A stretch of DNA of 64,000 nucleotides from Bacteroidota bacterium (GCA_030681615.1 JAUXSA010000098.1:1-64000), one strand, 5' to 3'; numbered from the stretch's first letter, positions 52,151 through 61,783 are shown. Translations and numbers: made by a program. The notes: a model not told the origin generated them from the letters alone.

Positions 52151-53573
52151 TTCGTTACAGTTTATACTTTTCTTTTTGATCGTAACTCCGGTGTATTATT
52201 TGCTGCCACATAAATTCAGATGGTTTCATTTATTGGCAAGCAGTTGTGTTTTTTATATGGCATTTGTTCCTGTGTATATATTAATACTTTTTGGAACGAT
52301 CATCATTGATTATTTTGCGGGAATCTTAATAGCAAAAACAGATGGAAAGAAAAGGAAATACTATTTGATCATTAGTTTAATAGCCAACATTGGTGTTCTT
52401 TTTGTTTTTAAATATTATAATTTTTTTATAGATAATATAAATGATATTGGTGGAGCCAATTTGCCTTTTCTTAAAATTTTATTGCCAATAGGTTTATCAT
52501 TCCACACTTTTCAGGCAATGAGTTATACTATCGAAGTATACCGCGGAAACCAAAAAGCAGAAAAACATTTTGGGATCTATGCCTTATATGTTATGTTCTA
52601 TCCTCAATTAGTTGCCGGCCCAATTGAAAGGCCACAAAATATTTTGCACCAGTTTCATAAAAAAAAACAATTTTCTTACGCTAACATTGTTAATGGTTTG
52701 AAGCTAATAGCCTGGGGAATGTTTAAAAAAGTTGTTGTGGCCGACAGGTTAGCTATTTATGTAAACGAGGTATTTGATAACCAGTTAAGTTACGAAGGTA
52801 TACCTGTAATTATAGCCTGTGTTTTCTTTTCATTGCAGATCTATTTCGATTTTTCCGCATATTCAGATATTGCTATTGGTACTGCAAAAACATTAGGTTT
52901 TGATCTGATGATCAATTTTAGGATGCCCTACTTTTCAAGAACTATCACCGAATTTTGGAGTAGATGGCACATCTCTTTATCTACCTGGTTCAGAGATTAC
53001 TTATATATACCCTTGGGTGGTAATAGAATATCAAAAACGCGAACAAAAATAAATCAATTCATAGTTTTTGTTATAAGCGGTTTTTGGCACGGCGCTAACT
53101 GGACCTTTTTATTATGGGGCTTTTTGCATGGCCTATATATAATCATCGAAAATGAGCTTAAAGCAATGCTTGGAACCTTCAAAATTTATTTACCTGTAAA
53201 ACGTATATTAATATTTGGGTTAATAACATTTGCATGGATCTTTTTTAGGGCAGAAAATATTAAACAGGCTTTTAATATTGTAGGGTCTTTAGAGAATAAT
53301 TTATTGCAACAAATAAGCAATATTATTAGCAATGCAGACCTTGCCAGATTAAAACTACTTTATGCTAACAAAGGGGCCGGTGTGTTTTTATTGTCACTTC
53401 TTTTTGTATCAACAGTAATGCTAATAGAGTGGAAGCAGAAAGACAGAAGTATCATTCATTATTTTCATTCGTTGAGCAAGCCTGTGCGTTATTCTATGTA
53501 TTTTTTTCTCATCTACGGAAGTATTTTCTTCGGTATTTTTGAAAAGAACCAGTTTATTTATTTTCAGTTTTGA
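52140..53573 (+). CDS. MBOAT-family O-acyltransferase (AlgI-like)
   Basis: 477 residues with about ten membrane segments. The start MLFNSLQFILFFLIVTPVYY, YSDIAIGTAKTLGFDLMINF, the RTITEFWSRWHISLSTWFRDYLYIPLGGN block and the catalytic His in SGFWHGANWTFLLWG (~316) match AlgI/DltB-type acyltransferases. It moves an acyl (usually acetyl) group across the membrane for O-acylation of the polysaccharide. The next gene encodes an SGNH-like partner, the usual arrangement; they overlap by 4 bases. Confidence 0.95.
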   Translation: MLFNSLQFILFFLIVTPVYYLLPHKFRWFHLLASSCVFYMAFVPVYILILFGTIIIDYFAGILIAKTDGKKRKYYLIISLIANIGVLFVFKYYNFFIDNINDIGGANLPFLKILLPIGLSFHTFQAMSYTIEVYRGNQKAEKHFGIYALYVMFYPQLVAGPIERPQNILHQFHKKKQFSYANIVNGLKLIAWGMFKKVVVADRLAIYVNEVFDNQLSYEGIPVIIACVFFSLQIYFDFSAYSDIAIGTAKTLGFDLMINFRMPYFSRTITEFWSRWHISLSTWFRDYLYIPLGGNRISKTRTKINQFIVFVISGFWHGANWTFLLWGFLHGLYIIIENELKAMLGTFKIYLPVKRILIFGLITFAWIFFRAENIKQAFNIVGSLENNLLQQISNIISNADLARLKLLYANKGAGVFLLSLLFVSTVMLIEWKQKDRSIIHYFHSLSKPVRYSMYFFLIYGSIFFGIFEKNQFIYFQF

Positions 53574-54547
53574 AAAAATTAGTTGCGAATACATTTATTT
53601 TTGGCAGTCCTCTGATCTTTTTCCTGTTGTTCTTTGCTATTGATGATCCATTTGGAATAGTATACAAAAGTACTTGCCTTGCTGCTACCAGTGAAGATAT
53701 GATAGTTATAAGAAAGTATTTAAACGAGTATGAAGCTCAAGCTCCTTCGGCATTTATTTTTGGTAACTCAAGAACACACGCATTTAAGAAATACAAGTGC
53801 GGAACAACCACGGAAGATTTTTTTGATTTTGGCTGCCCGGGCGAAAGCGTTTTAAATATTAAAAAGAAATTACAGTTGATAATAGATAAACAAAAGGAAG
53901 TAAAAAATGTTGTGATCCTCGTGGATGATGGAATTCTTGAGAATACCGACAATACACATAGATTTTACCAGGGCCCTGTATATAACCACACGCCCATAAG
54001 TTCTAATGTTTCTTATATTACTTTTTATTCAAATTACATCAAGTATTATTTTAGCGACTATTTTTTTATTAAACATATTTACTATAGGTTAACCGGTAAT
54101 TATAAAGAGGCCTGGATGAAAGACGCTTTCGCAAAACCCGGAGTAGATAAAAATTACGCTTGTAAAAATTATCCTACCCTGGCGGATAGTTTACTTGAAA
54201 CAAACTTTGAAGAATATAAACGTGTATTTAAACCAGATTATATAAGTTATACAAAAAAAAAATTGAAAATTGATACTCGTGATACTGAACATTTGAGCGA
54301 GATCGCAAAAACACTTAAAGAAAATAAGATCAATTATAAAATTATTTATCCTCCTAATTTCCATAAACGCAAAATTGAGCCCGAATTGGAGAAGCTGTTA
54401 TCTGGTATGTTTAAAAATAATTTCTACGATTTTTCCGGCGTTAATAAGATCACAACAGACAGTGCTTTAAATTATGAGAATCTGCATTTCACTTACCGGG
54501 CTGCAAATATGATGTTGGATAGTATGTGTAGAAGTGCTAATGAGTAA
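53570..54547 (+). CDS. SGNH/AlgJ-like partner of the MBOAT acyltransferase
   Basis: 325 residues, TTG start overlapping the MBOAT stop. An N-terminal anchor (~1-25, FGSPLIFFLLFFAI) is followed by AFIFGNSRTHAFKK (~62), which corresponds to block I of SGNH-type proteins (S within GNSR), then VVILVDDGILE and, near the C-terminus, NYENLHFTYRAANMM with the D/N-x-x-H block. It is likely the periplasmic acyl carrier or transferase that completes O-acetylation of the polysaccharide. Family assignment rests on pattern and neighbour. Confidence 0.75.
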   Translation: MKKLVANTFIFGSPLIFFLLFFAIDDPFGIVYKSTCLAATSEDMIVIRKYLNEYEAQAPSAFIFGNSRTHAFKKYKCGTTTEDFFDFGCPGESVLNIKKKLQLIIDKQKEVKNVVILVDDGILENTDNTHRFYQGPVYNHTPISSNVSYITFYSNYIKYYFSDYFFIKHIYYRLTGNYKEAWMKDAFAKPGVDKNYACKNYPTLADSLLETNFEEYKRVFKPDYISYTKKKLKIDTRDTEHLSEIAKTLKENKINYKIIYPPNFHKRKIEPELEKLLSGMFKNNFYDFSGVNKITTDSALNYENLHFTYRAANMMLDSMCRSANE

Positions 54548-55760
54548 TAAGGTCCTTAATATTTTCACGATCGATTTTCCTTATGGTAACGGCGAGCCGT
54601 TTTTAAAAAATGAAATTGAGCTCCTTTCTAAAAAATTTGATACGATCTTTGTTTACCCTATGAATTTTAAAAATACAGCAATAAAATGCGATCTGCCTGA
54701 GAATATTATAATAAAGCACGAGGATATTTTTAGTTCGTATAACCGTTTAGCTGTTTTAAGTAAGAATATAATGTTGGTCACAACTATCTTTTTAAATGAA
54801 ATGATCCGATCGGGTTATGGTAAGTATTATTTTTTTAATTTTAGTAAGCATCTCAATACTTTGCTTCATAGGATCAATGCTGCTAATGCATTAAGTCTTT
54901 TATTTAAAAAAGATGGTCAAAAACATTTGGTGTATACTTATTGGTTCACACAATGGACACTTATATTTTCTATAATCAATAAAAGGCAAAAGAATATTTC
55001 TTTATTTACACGAATTCACGGGATGGATGTATATGAAGATCAGCACACCGAAAAAAATTTCTTTTTTCCTTTCAGGGTCTTTCAGGAAAAGCAAATTAAA
55101 AACGTATTGGCAATAAGTGAAAATGGAAAACAGCATTTATTAAATATGCACCCTCAATTTAAAGGTAAAGTAGCAGTTAACAGGCTTGGTGTTGCTTTTC
55201 ATAATTTAAATCCGGTTAATACCAGCGAAGAATTTATTTTGGTTTCTTGTTCCTCCTTTCAAAAATACAAACGCGTAGATCTTATTGTTGAAATATTAAA
55301 AAACATCAACTTTAAAATAAAATGGATCCATTTTGGAGATAGTGAAGAAAGAAAACTTGTGGAAGATTGTTTCAAAAATATTCCCATTAATGTTTCAGTT
55401 GAATTAAAAGGTTATGTTTCAAATAAAAAAATAATGGAGTTTTATGCAAGTCATCCCGTTGATCTGTTTATAAACGTTTCAGAAACAGAAGGTATACCCG
55501 TTTCTATTATGGAGGCAATGAGTTTTGGAATCCCATGCATTGCTACTAATGTGGGTGGTGTAAGTGAAATAGTTACAAGCAAAAACGGTTTTTTAATAGA
55601 TAAGATCTTTGAGAATGAATATGTAAGCAGATTGCTAACACAATACAAAGAAAGTGACACGTTGATCAAGAATAGCTTTCGTAAGGAGGCTGTTAATACC
55701 TGGGAGTCTAAATTTAACCAGCAAAAAAATTGTATGCAATTATTAGAAGTTTTAAATTAA
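54540..55760 (+). CDS. Glycosyltransferase family 4
   Basis: 406 residues from ATG 54540 (MSNKVLNIFTIDFPYGNGEPFL); a GTG two codons upstream is also possible. The C-terminal GT-B half carries FILVSCSSFQKYKRVDLIVE, VELKGYVSNKKIMEFYASHPVDLFINVS and the donor-site TEGIPVSIMEAMSFGIPCIATNVGG, the GT4 E-x7-E motif. It overlaps the previous gene by 8 bases and the next by one (TAATG). Confidence 0.9.
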   Translation: MSNKVLNIFTIDFPYGNGEPFLKNEIELLSKKFDTIFVYPMNFKNTAIKCDLPENIIIKHEDIFSSYNRLAVLSKNIMLVTTIFLNEMIRSGYGKYYFFNFSKHLNTLLHRINAANALSLLFKKDGQKHLVYTYWFTQWTLIFSIINKRQKNISLFTRIHGMDVYEDQHTEKNFFFPFRVFQEKQIKNVLAISENGKQHLLNMHPQFKGKVAVNRLGVAFHNLNPVNTSEEFILVSCSSFQKYKRVDLIVEILKNINFKIKWIHFGDSEERKLVEDCFKNIPINVSVELKGYVSNKKIMEFYASHPVDLFINVSETEGIPVSIMEAMSFGIPCIATNVGGVSEIVTSKNGFLIDKIFENEYVSRLLTQYKESDTLIKNSFRKEAVNTWESKFNQQKNCMQLLEVLN

Positions 55761-56590
55761 TGAAAGTCGATTTTTCCAAATATTCGAATAATTTAGAATT
55801 GAGAGAAAATGGAATATGGTTTTCGAAAGACACTCAAACTATTTCCTATCCTGAAGATGGGAATGACCTTTGTTTAGCACTAGAAGATTTTAGTTTCTGG
55901 TTTCGGCATCGAAACAATTGTATCGTTGAACTAGTTAAAAAATTCTCTTTACATGAAAATTTTTTTGATGTTGGAGGTGGAAACGGTTATGTATCTCTTG
56001 GTCTTCAAAATGCCGGTATAAATGTTGCTTTATTAGAGCCAGGAATAAGTGGGGTAATAAACGCTAAAAAAAGAAACATTGAAAATGTGGTATGTGCAAC
56101 AACACAAAATTGTGGTTTAGCCAGTGAGTTTGTAGAAAATATTGGTGTTTTTGATGTAGTTGAACATATATCCGATGAACAAGACTTTTTAAGGTCCTGT
56201 CATAAAATGCTAAAAACTAACGGAAAAATATTTGTTACAGTTCCTGCTTTTAAATTTTTATGGAGTAAAGAAGACGATTACTCAGGACACTTTCGTAGGT
56301 ATACAATTAATACATTAAAGACATCTTTAGAAAATGCGGGCTTTAAATTGCTTTATACCTCATATCTGTTTTCTCCATTGCCATTGCCAATTTATTTCAT
56401 GCGAACGCTTCCTTCAAAACTAAATATGCATAAAAATTATAATGACAAGGATAAATTTTTGAAAGAACATAAGAGTGAAAAATCATCCGGCATTTTAGAG
56501 AAAGTTTGGCAGTGGGAATTAAATAAAGTAAAAGCGCTTTCGAAAATTCCCTTCGGAAGTACAGTAATTGCAGTAGCCGAAAAAATTTAA
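55760..56590 (+). CDS. Class I SAM-dependent methyltransferase
   Basis: 276 residues from ATG 55760, which overlaps the stop of the GT4 gene (an in-frame start 30 bases upstream would lie inside that gene). SAM motif I NFFDVGGGNGYVSLGL (~67), then IGVFDVVEHISDEQDFLRSCHKMLKTNGKIFVTVPAF and GHFRRYT resemble the methyltransferase at 39707-40447. A hydrophobic C-terminal region (YLFSPLPLPIYFMRTLP) may touch the membrane. The acceptor is unknown. Confidence 0.85.
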   Translation: MKVDFSKYSNNLELRENGIWFSKDTQTISYPEDGNDLCLALEDFSFWFRHRNNCIVELVKKFSLHENFFDVGGGNGYVSLGLQNAGINVALLEPGISGVINAKKRNIENVVCATTQNCGLASEFVENIGVFDVVEHISDEQDFLRSCHKMLKTNGKIFVTVPAFKFLWSKEDDYSGHFRRYTINTLKTSLENAGFKLLYTSYLFSPLPLPIYFMRTLPSKLNMHKNYNDKDKFLKEHKSEKSSGILEKVWQWELNKVKALSKIPFGSTVIAVAEKI

Positions 56591-56593
56591 AAA

Positions 56594-57448
56594 TTGAATA
56601 GTAGTAGAACATATTTAATTGTTGGTGCAAACAACCCGTTATCTTTAAGACTTACGGAAAATTTACCTTCAAAGAATACATTTGTTTTATATAATTCTGC
56701 CCCTACATTTAAAAAAGAAGGCGTTACATATTATGGGATAGACGATTTAAATAAACTTCCAAAAATAGATGTGGTTTTTATTATAAGCGCTTTTGTGCCG
56801 GATAGGATGGACTCTTTTAATGATAACCTGCAGCTTTTTAATGTAAATATCCAGTTTATTAAAAAAATTTCAGACTGCTTCAAAGATTCGAAGTTAATAT
56901 ATGCATCCAGCGTTTCAATTTATAAAAATATACCCGGAAAGGCAATTAGCGAGGATTCAGAAATTGATCCACTTAGTCCGTATGCAATTTCAAAGCTATG
57001 GGCAGAAAAAATCATAAAACAAAATTGTAGTTATTCGATCTTCCGGATCTCATCATTAATTGGTAGTGGAATTAAAGAAAGAACCTTTGTTCCTATTGTT
57101 ATTAACGAAGCTTTTAATAACAAAACTATTACTTTGTATGGTAATGGCTCACGAGTTCAGAACTATATTAACTATCTTGATGTTTGTAAATTACTGATTA
57201 AAGCTTCAGAAATAAAAACTAATGGAACGTATTTAGCAGTTAACCCCCTGTCTATATCAAATACCGGAGTTGCTGAGTTGATAAAAGAATTAATACCAGA
57301 TGTTAGCATAAAGTATATTGGTAGCGATGCATCATCATCTTTTAGATATAACGCAGAACGCACATATGCCGACCTAAGTTACACACCTTCAATAACCATT
57401 AAAGAATCTATAAATGAAATATTAAAATGGAAAACCGAACAGTTTTAG
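56594..57448 (+). CDS. NAD-dependent epimerase/dehydratase (SDR)
   Basis: 284 residues, TTG start. The Rossmann start is YLIVGANNPLSLRLTENL, less canonical than GxxGxxG (here GANNPLS). IYASSVSIYKNIPGKAISED, the catalytic SPYAISKLWAEKII (Tyr-x3-Lys), FRISSLIGSGI and NGSRVQNYINYLDVCKLL follow, all typical of nucleotide-sugar SDRs. It likely works with the ATP-grasp and HAD proteins encoded next; its 3' end overlaps the ATP-grasp gene by 22 bases. Confidence 0.85.
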   Translation: MNSSRTYLIVGANNPLSLRLTENLPSKNTFVLYNSAPTFKKEGVTYYGIDDLNKLPKIDVVFIISAFVPDRMDSFNDNLQLFNVNIQFIKKISDCFKDSKLIYASSVSIYKNIPGKAISEDSEIDPLSPYAISKLWAEKIIKQNCSYSIFRISSLIGSGIKERTFVPIVINEAFNNKTITLYGNGSRVQNYINYLDVCKLLIKASEIKTNGTYLAVNPLSISNTGVAELIKELIPDVSIKYIGSDASSSFRYNAERTYADLSYTPSITIKESINEILKWKTEQF

Positions 57449-58404
57449 TTACAGGTATTGGAGGAAATGTTGGTCAGGGTATTATCCGTAATATAATTTC
57501 TTTAAATAAAAATATTAAAGTTATAGGTACAGGTGTTGAAGATTTCTCAGGTGGAAACCATCTTTGTGATAAGTATTATAAACTTCCATACTCTTATCAT
57601 GATAATTATATTAGTGAGATTTTTGATGTCGTAAAAAAAGAAAATGTTGATCTTATCATTCCTTCAACAGATTATGAAACTTATTATTTATCAAAAAATA
57701 AAGACGTATTTAATTGTGAGATCTCTGTTTCCAACCTCGACGCTTGTGAAATTTATTTAGATAAGTATAATACATATTTGCACCATCTCAAACACAACAT
57801 TCCGTTTGCCAAATGTATTTTGCCCTCTTTTTATAAGAACGAATTTGAGAAGTCTATTGCCAAACCAAGAAAAGGAAGAGGTTCCAGGGGCTTAATAATA
57901 AATCCATCAGACGTTAGTAATTTGAATGATGAAGAATATTTGATCCAGGAATTATTTGAAGGTGATGAGATCACTACTGCTTTTTACGTAACTAAAACTA
58001 AAAAAATACTTGGACAAATTACTTTAAATAGAACTTTGGTTTCGGGAACGACACATAACTGCTTTGTTGAAAAAAAATATGATCAGGCGTTACTTTCGAT
58101 AATTACGGAGATGGTAAAATCGGCAGGAATCTTAGGTTCGGCAAATCTTCAGTCGATAGTAGACAAGAATGGTATAATTCACCCATTTGAGGTTAATTGT
58201 AGGATATCAGGTACAAATTCAATACGGTCGCATTTTGGTTTTACGGATGTTAAATATACTCTGCAGGAGTATCTTTTGAATGAAACGCTTCAAACACCAA
58301 ATATAATTGAAGGTTCGGCTACAAGAATATTAATGGATGTAATTTATCCAAAACAGGCTAATCAGGCTCTAAGTGATAACTCGTCAACATTTCATATATT
58401 TTAG
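57427..58404 (+). CDS. ATP-grasp ligase of the CarB-like group
   Basis: 325 residues. A Rossmann-like preATP-grasp domain (TVLVTGIGGNVGQGIIRNI, VDLIIPSTDYETYYLSKN) precedes the ATP-grasp fold: IAKPRKGRGSRGLIIN (glycine-rich loop), EEYLIQELFEGDEITTAFYV and IHPFEVNCRISGTNS (metal-binding Glu/Asn). Such enzymes join a carboxylate to an amine or other nucleophile through an acyl phosphate. In this context it may attach an amino acid or similar acid to an amino sugar. It overlaps both neighbours (22 bases and 1 base). Confidence 0.85.
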   Translation: MENRTVLVTGIGGNVGQGIIRNIISLNKNIKVIGTGVEDFSGGNHLCDKYYKLPYSYHDNYISEIFDVVKKENVDLIIPSTDYETYYLSKNKDVFNCEISVSNLDACEIYLDKYNTYLHHLKHNIPFAKCILPSFYKNEFEKSIAKPRKGRGSRGLIINPSDVSNLNDEEYLIQELFEGDEITTAFYVTKTKKILGQITLNRTLVSGTTHNCFVEKKYDQALLSIITEMVKSAGILGSANLQSIVDKNGIIHPFEVNCRISGTNSIRSHFGFTDVKYTLQEYLLNETLQTPNIIEGSATRILMDVIYPKQANQALSDNSSTFHIF

Positions 58405-59045
58405 TGAGTAATATAAAATTCATATATTTTGATGCGGCAAATACGCTTATTCATAAACCTGACCTTTGGATGCGGTTTAATGAGGTTTTAACGAAATACG
58501 GACATATAATTGATGTAAATGTTTTAAAGAAGCAGCATAAGTTGATCTCCGAAAACGTAAAATTCCCAGATAATACTTCACGGGATTTTTATAGTTCTTT
58601 CAATAGTGAAGTTTTAAGGTCACTCGGCGTTGCTTCAGACAACAAAATTTTGGACGATATTTATAATGCCTGTACTTATTTGCCATGGAAAACTTTTGAT
58701 GATGTTGAATCCTTAAAGGATATTAAAATCCCAATGGGTATAATTTCAAATTTTAATTCTTCTTTAAAAGCCAAAATAACTTCTCTTTTTGAAATATCAT
58801 TTAAAGAGTTTGTTGTGTCAGAAAATATTTCTGTTGCAAAACCTGATAAAAGAATTTTTGAATATGCAATTAATAAAGTAAATATAGATCCTGCCGATAT
58901 TTTATTTATAGGCGATTCTATTACACTTGATATTGAACCTGCCCAAAGTATAGGGATGCAGGCATACTTGATTGACAGGGATGGGATTTATCCTGATTTT
59001 AAAAGCAGGATAAATAGTTTTTATGAATTAAAAAACTTATTGTAA
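58404..59045 (+). CDS. HAD-superfamily hydrolase with altered motif I
   Basis: 213 residues, GTG start. Motif I reads IYFDAANTL: nucleophile Asp10 is kept, but the +2 residue, normally the acid/base Asp, is Ala12. Motif II MGIISNFNS, motif III Lys in VAKPDKRIFE and motif IV FIGDSITLDIEPAQSIGM are intact, and a helical cap (~20-90) is of the C1 type. Family members with D-x-A include phosphonatases and several of unknown activity. Activity as a simple phosphatase is therefore doubtful. It follows the ATP-grasp gene with a one-base overlap. Confidence 0.88.
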   Translation: MSNIKFIYFDAANTLIHKPDLWMRFNEVLTKYGHIIDVNVLKKQHKLISENVKFPDNTSRDFYSSFNSEVLRSLGVASDNKILDDIYNACTYLPWKTFDDVESLKDIKIPMGIISNFNSSLKAKITSLFEISFKEFVVSENISVAKPDKRIFEYAINKVNIDPADILFIGDSITLDIEPAQSIGMQAYLIDRDGIYPDFKSRINSFYELKNLL

Positions 59046-59046
59046 A

Positions 59047-59997
59047 ATGGAAACAAAAAATACATCGGCAAAAAAGATATCATTTGTTGTACCTGTATTT
59101 TATGAGGAAGAATGCATTCTACAATTTATAAAAGAGGTTGAGGAAGAAATGCAAACTATAAAATTAGATTTTGAATTTGTATTTATTGACGATGGCAGCA
59201 CAGATAAAACAGTGCAAATTATTAAACAAGAAGCCATACAAAAAAAGCACATCAAATTAATTGAATTGTCTTATAATCACGGTAAACAAGCTGCAGTAAG
59301 TGCAGGCATAAAATATGCTACGGGCGATTATTTAATGTATATGGATCCCGATCTACAAGACCCTCCAAAGGAGATCTCAGCTTTTTTGTATGAAATTGAA
59401 AAAGGGTATGACCTTGTTTTTGGTATAAGAGAAGAGAAAAAAGACAGTTTAATAAATGTTATTTTCTCAAAAATATTTTGGCATACACTAGAGAGGTTTA
59501 CAGGTTTAAAAATTCCCAAAGGCCTTGCTGTGATGAGATTGTTTAACAGAAAATTTGCTGACAGATTTTTACTATATGCTGAGCAGAATAGATTTATAGA
59601 AGGTATATTCATGCATATTGGATTAAACAGATCAGTAATTAAAATTAGTCAACGTGAACGTTTTGCAGGAAAAAGTAAGTTTAATTTTAAAAGAAAAATG
59701 ACACTTGCTTTTGATGCTATTTTCGATTTTTCTGAAATACCGTTAAAAGCCGCAGTTAAGCTTGGGGTTTTGTTATCAGCTTTAGGATTTATTTTTTTAA
59801 TTACCTTGGTTTTTATTAAGTTATTCGCAATAAGTTTTCAAATCGGATGGCTTTCCACAATAAGTACCATTATTTTATGTAGTGGTATTCAATTGTTTTT
59901 CATGGGTATAATTGCATTATATGTTGGAAGAATTTATAAAGAAACAAAAGGCAGGCCATTGTTTTCAATAAAAGGGTTTACAAATATCAATGAGTAA
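59047..59997 (+). CDS. Membrane-anchored GT2 glycosyltransferase (GtrB/ArnC-like)
   Basis: 316 residues. The catalytic domain shows ISFVVPVFYEEECILQFI, FIDDGSTDKTVQII, NHGKQAAVSAGIKYATGDYLMYMDPDLQDPPKEI (DPDLQDPP metal site) and a C-terminal pair of membrane segments (~235-295). This is the polyprenyl-phosphate hexose synthase group (GtrB/ArnC/DPM1 type). It may supply the donor for the polytopic protein at 61777-63159. Overlaps the next gene by 8 bases. Confidence 0.93.
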   Translation: METKNTSAKKISFVVPVFYEEECILQFIKEVEEEMQTIKLDFEFVFIDDGSTDKTVQIIKQEAIQKKHIKLIELSYNHGKQAAVSAGIKYATGDYLMYMDPDLQDPPKEISAFLYEIEKGYDLVFGIREEKKDSLINVIFSKIFWHTLERFTGLKIPKGLAVMRLFNRKFADRFLLYAEQNRFIEGIFMHIGLNRSVIKISQRERFAGKSKFNFKRKMTLAFDAIFDFSEIPLKAAVKLGVLLSALGFIFLITLVFIKLFAISFQIGWLSTISTIILCSGIQLFFMGIIALYVGRIYKETKGRPLFSIKGFTNINE

Positions 59998-60631
59998 TAC
60001 AAAAAAAATTGGAATAATCGGATCGGGTGATCTGGGGCAATTAATCGCTCATCATGCACTTAATTATTGCGGATTTAATAAGGTTTTGTTTTTTGATGAT
60101 TACAGGGCTACAAACGAGGTTGTAAATGGATGCATGGTGTATGGAAATATTAATGATGTTAATATGGCTTACCAAAAAAAGGAAATTGATTGTTTAATAA
60201 TTGGTATCGGTTATAAACACATCGAATTGAGAAAAAGATTGTTTGAAGGTTTTATGAATGTAGTGCCGTTTGCTTCGGTAATTCACCCATCTGCATATAT
60301 TGATATTACCTGCAAAATTGGTAATGGAGTTGTGATATTGCCTGGTTGCGTGTTAGATATGAATGTTGAATTGCAAGATAATGTTTTGTTAAATACAGGC
60401 TGTGTTATTGCTCACGATTCGTTTATTGGGGCTCATTCTTTTTTATCACCAAAAGTGGCAATTGCCGGGTTTTCAGAAGTAGGACAATGTTGTAATATTG
60501 GAATCAATACAACAGTTATAGATAATATAAAAATAAGCGATTTTGTACAAACTGGTGGAGCAACTGTTGTTATTAATAACCTAACTTTAAAAGGTTTGTA
60601 CGTTGGAAATCCAGCAAAATTTATAAGGTAA
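59990..60631 (+). CDS. PglD/NeuD-type acetyltransferase
   Basis: 213 residues. N-terminal Rossmann part (KIGIIGSGDLGQLIAHHAL, VLFFDDY, VYGNINDVNMAYQKKEIDCLIIGIGY) and hexapeptide beta-helix (~95-205: YIDITCKIGNGVVILPGC, NVLLNTGCVIAHDSFIGAHSFLSP, VGQCCNIGINTTV). The His in IAHDS corresponds to the usual active-site position. It is likely to acetylate the amino sugar made by the DegT enzyme directly downstream (6-base gap). Confidence 0.88.
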   Translation: MSNTKKIGIIGSGDLGQLIAHHALNYCGFNKVLFFDDYRATNEVVNGCMVYGNINDVNMAYQKKEIDCLIIGIGYKHIELRKRLFEGFMNVVPFASVIHPSAYIDITCKIGNGVVILPGCVLDMNVELQDNVLLNTGCVIAHDSFIGAHSFLSPKVAIAGFSEVGQCCNIGINTTVIDNIKISDFVQTGGATVVINNLTLKGLYVGNPAKFIR

Positions 60632-60637
60632 ATATAT

Positions 60638-61783
60638 ATGATCACTTTTAATAAACCCTATTTAACAGGTAACGAAACTGAATACATTAAACAAGCGGTT
60701 CAGAATTTAAAGATATCCGGCGATGGCCTTTTTACAAAAAAATGCCACAATTTTTTTGAAACCAGATACAAGTTTAAAAAAGTTTTACTAACTACCAGTT
60801 GTACCGATGCTCTTGAAATGGCGGCAATATTGCTGGATATTAAGCCGGGTGACGAAGTGATTGCGCCTGCTTACACTTTTGTATCAACTGTAAATGCTTT
60901 TGTTTTAAGGGGAGCAAAAATTGTTTTTGTAGATAGTAGTACAAAAAATCCAAATATGGATGTGGACAAAGTCGAAGCCTTAATAACTTCAAAAACAAAA
61001 GTTATTGTGCCTGTTCATTATGCTGGTATTGCTTGTGATATGGATAAATTAATGTTGTTAGCAAAGAAATATAATTTATTTGTTGTAGAAGATGCTGCAC
61101 AAGCAATAGATGGTTTTTATAAAGATAGGCCCTTAGGAAGTATTGGACACTTATCTGCATTTTCATTTCATGAAACAAAAAATATTATTTCCGGGGAAGG
61201 AGGAATGTTAGTAATAAACGATGAAAATCTTATTAGCCGTGCGGAGATAATTCGTGAAAAAGGCACAAATCGTACAGCCTTTTTTAGAGGTGAAGTTGAT
61301 AAGTATGGATGGGTAGATATAGGCTCGTCTTTTCTTCCGTCAGATATTATAGCTGCGTTTTTATATTCACAATTAGAAAATCTAGACAAAATTCAAAATA
61401 GGCGATTAGCTATTTGGAATAACTATTACAATAAATTAAGTTATCTTAAAGATACTAAAAAGCTCGAATTACCTGAGATACCGGCATTCGCATCCAATAA
61501 TGCGCACATGTTTTATATAGTTTGTAGTAGCCTAACTGAAAGATCGGCTCTTATCGGGCATTTAAAGAAAGATAATGTCCATGCTGTTTTTCATTATTTA
61601 TCTTTAAATAAAAGTCCGTATTATTTATCAACAAATAGTAACAGTTCTACCTTGGATCTATTTAATTCTGATAAATACACTGATAGGCTATTACGATTAC
61701 CGATGTACTTTGAGTTAACTGAAGATGATATTAATAAAATTGTTTCATCTATAAGCAATTTTTACGAAGATCAGAAATGCTAG
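60638..61783 (+). CDS. DegT/DnrJ/EryC1-family sugar aminotransferase (WecE-like)
   Basis: 381 residues. MITFNKPYLTGNETEYIKQA, TSCTDALEMAAILLDIKPGDEVIAPAYTFVSTVNAFVLRGA, VVEDAAQAIDGFY and the PLP-lysine site SAFSFHETKNIISGEGGM identify it. TGNETEYI and REKGTNRTAFFRGEVDKYGW are close to WecE, which makes dTDP-Fuc4N (dTDP-4-amino-4,6-dideoxygalactose). The substrate here cannot be proved. It overlaps the next gene by 7 bases. Confidence 0.93.
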   Translation: MITFNKPYLTGNETEYIKQAVQNLKISGDGLFTKKCHNFFETRYKFKKVLLTTSCTDALEMAAILLDIKPGDEVIAPAYTFVSTVNAFVLRGAKIVFVDSSTKNPNMDVDKVEALITSKTKVIVPVHYAGIACDMDKLMLLAKKYNLFVVEDAAQAIDGFYKDRPLGSIGHLSAFSFHETKNIISGEGGMLVINDENLISRAEIIREKGTNRTAFFRGEVDKYGWVDIGSSFLPSDIIAAFLYSQLENLDKIQNRRLAIWNNYYNKLSYLKDTKKLELPEIPAFASNNAHMFYIVCSSLTERSALIGHLKKDNVHAVFHYLSLNKSPYYLSTNSNSSTLDLFNSDKYTDRLLRLPMYFELTEDDINKIVSSISNFYEDQKC

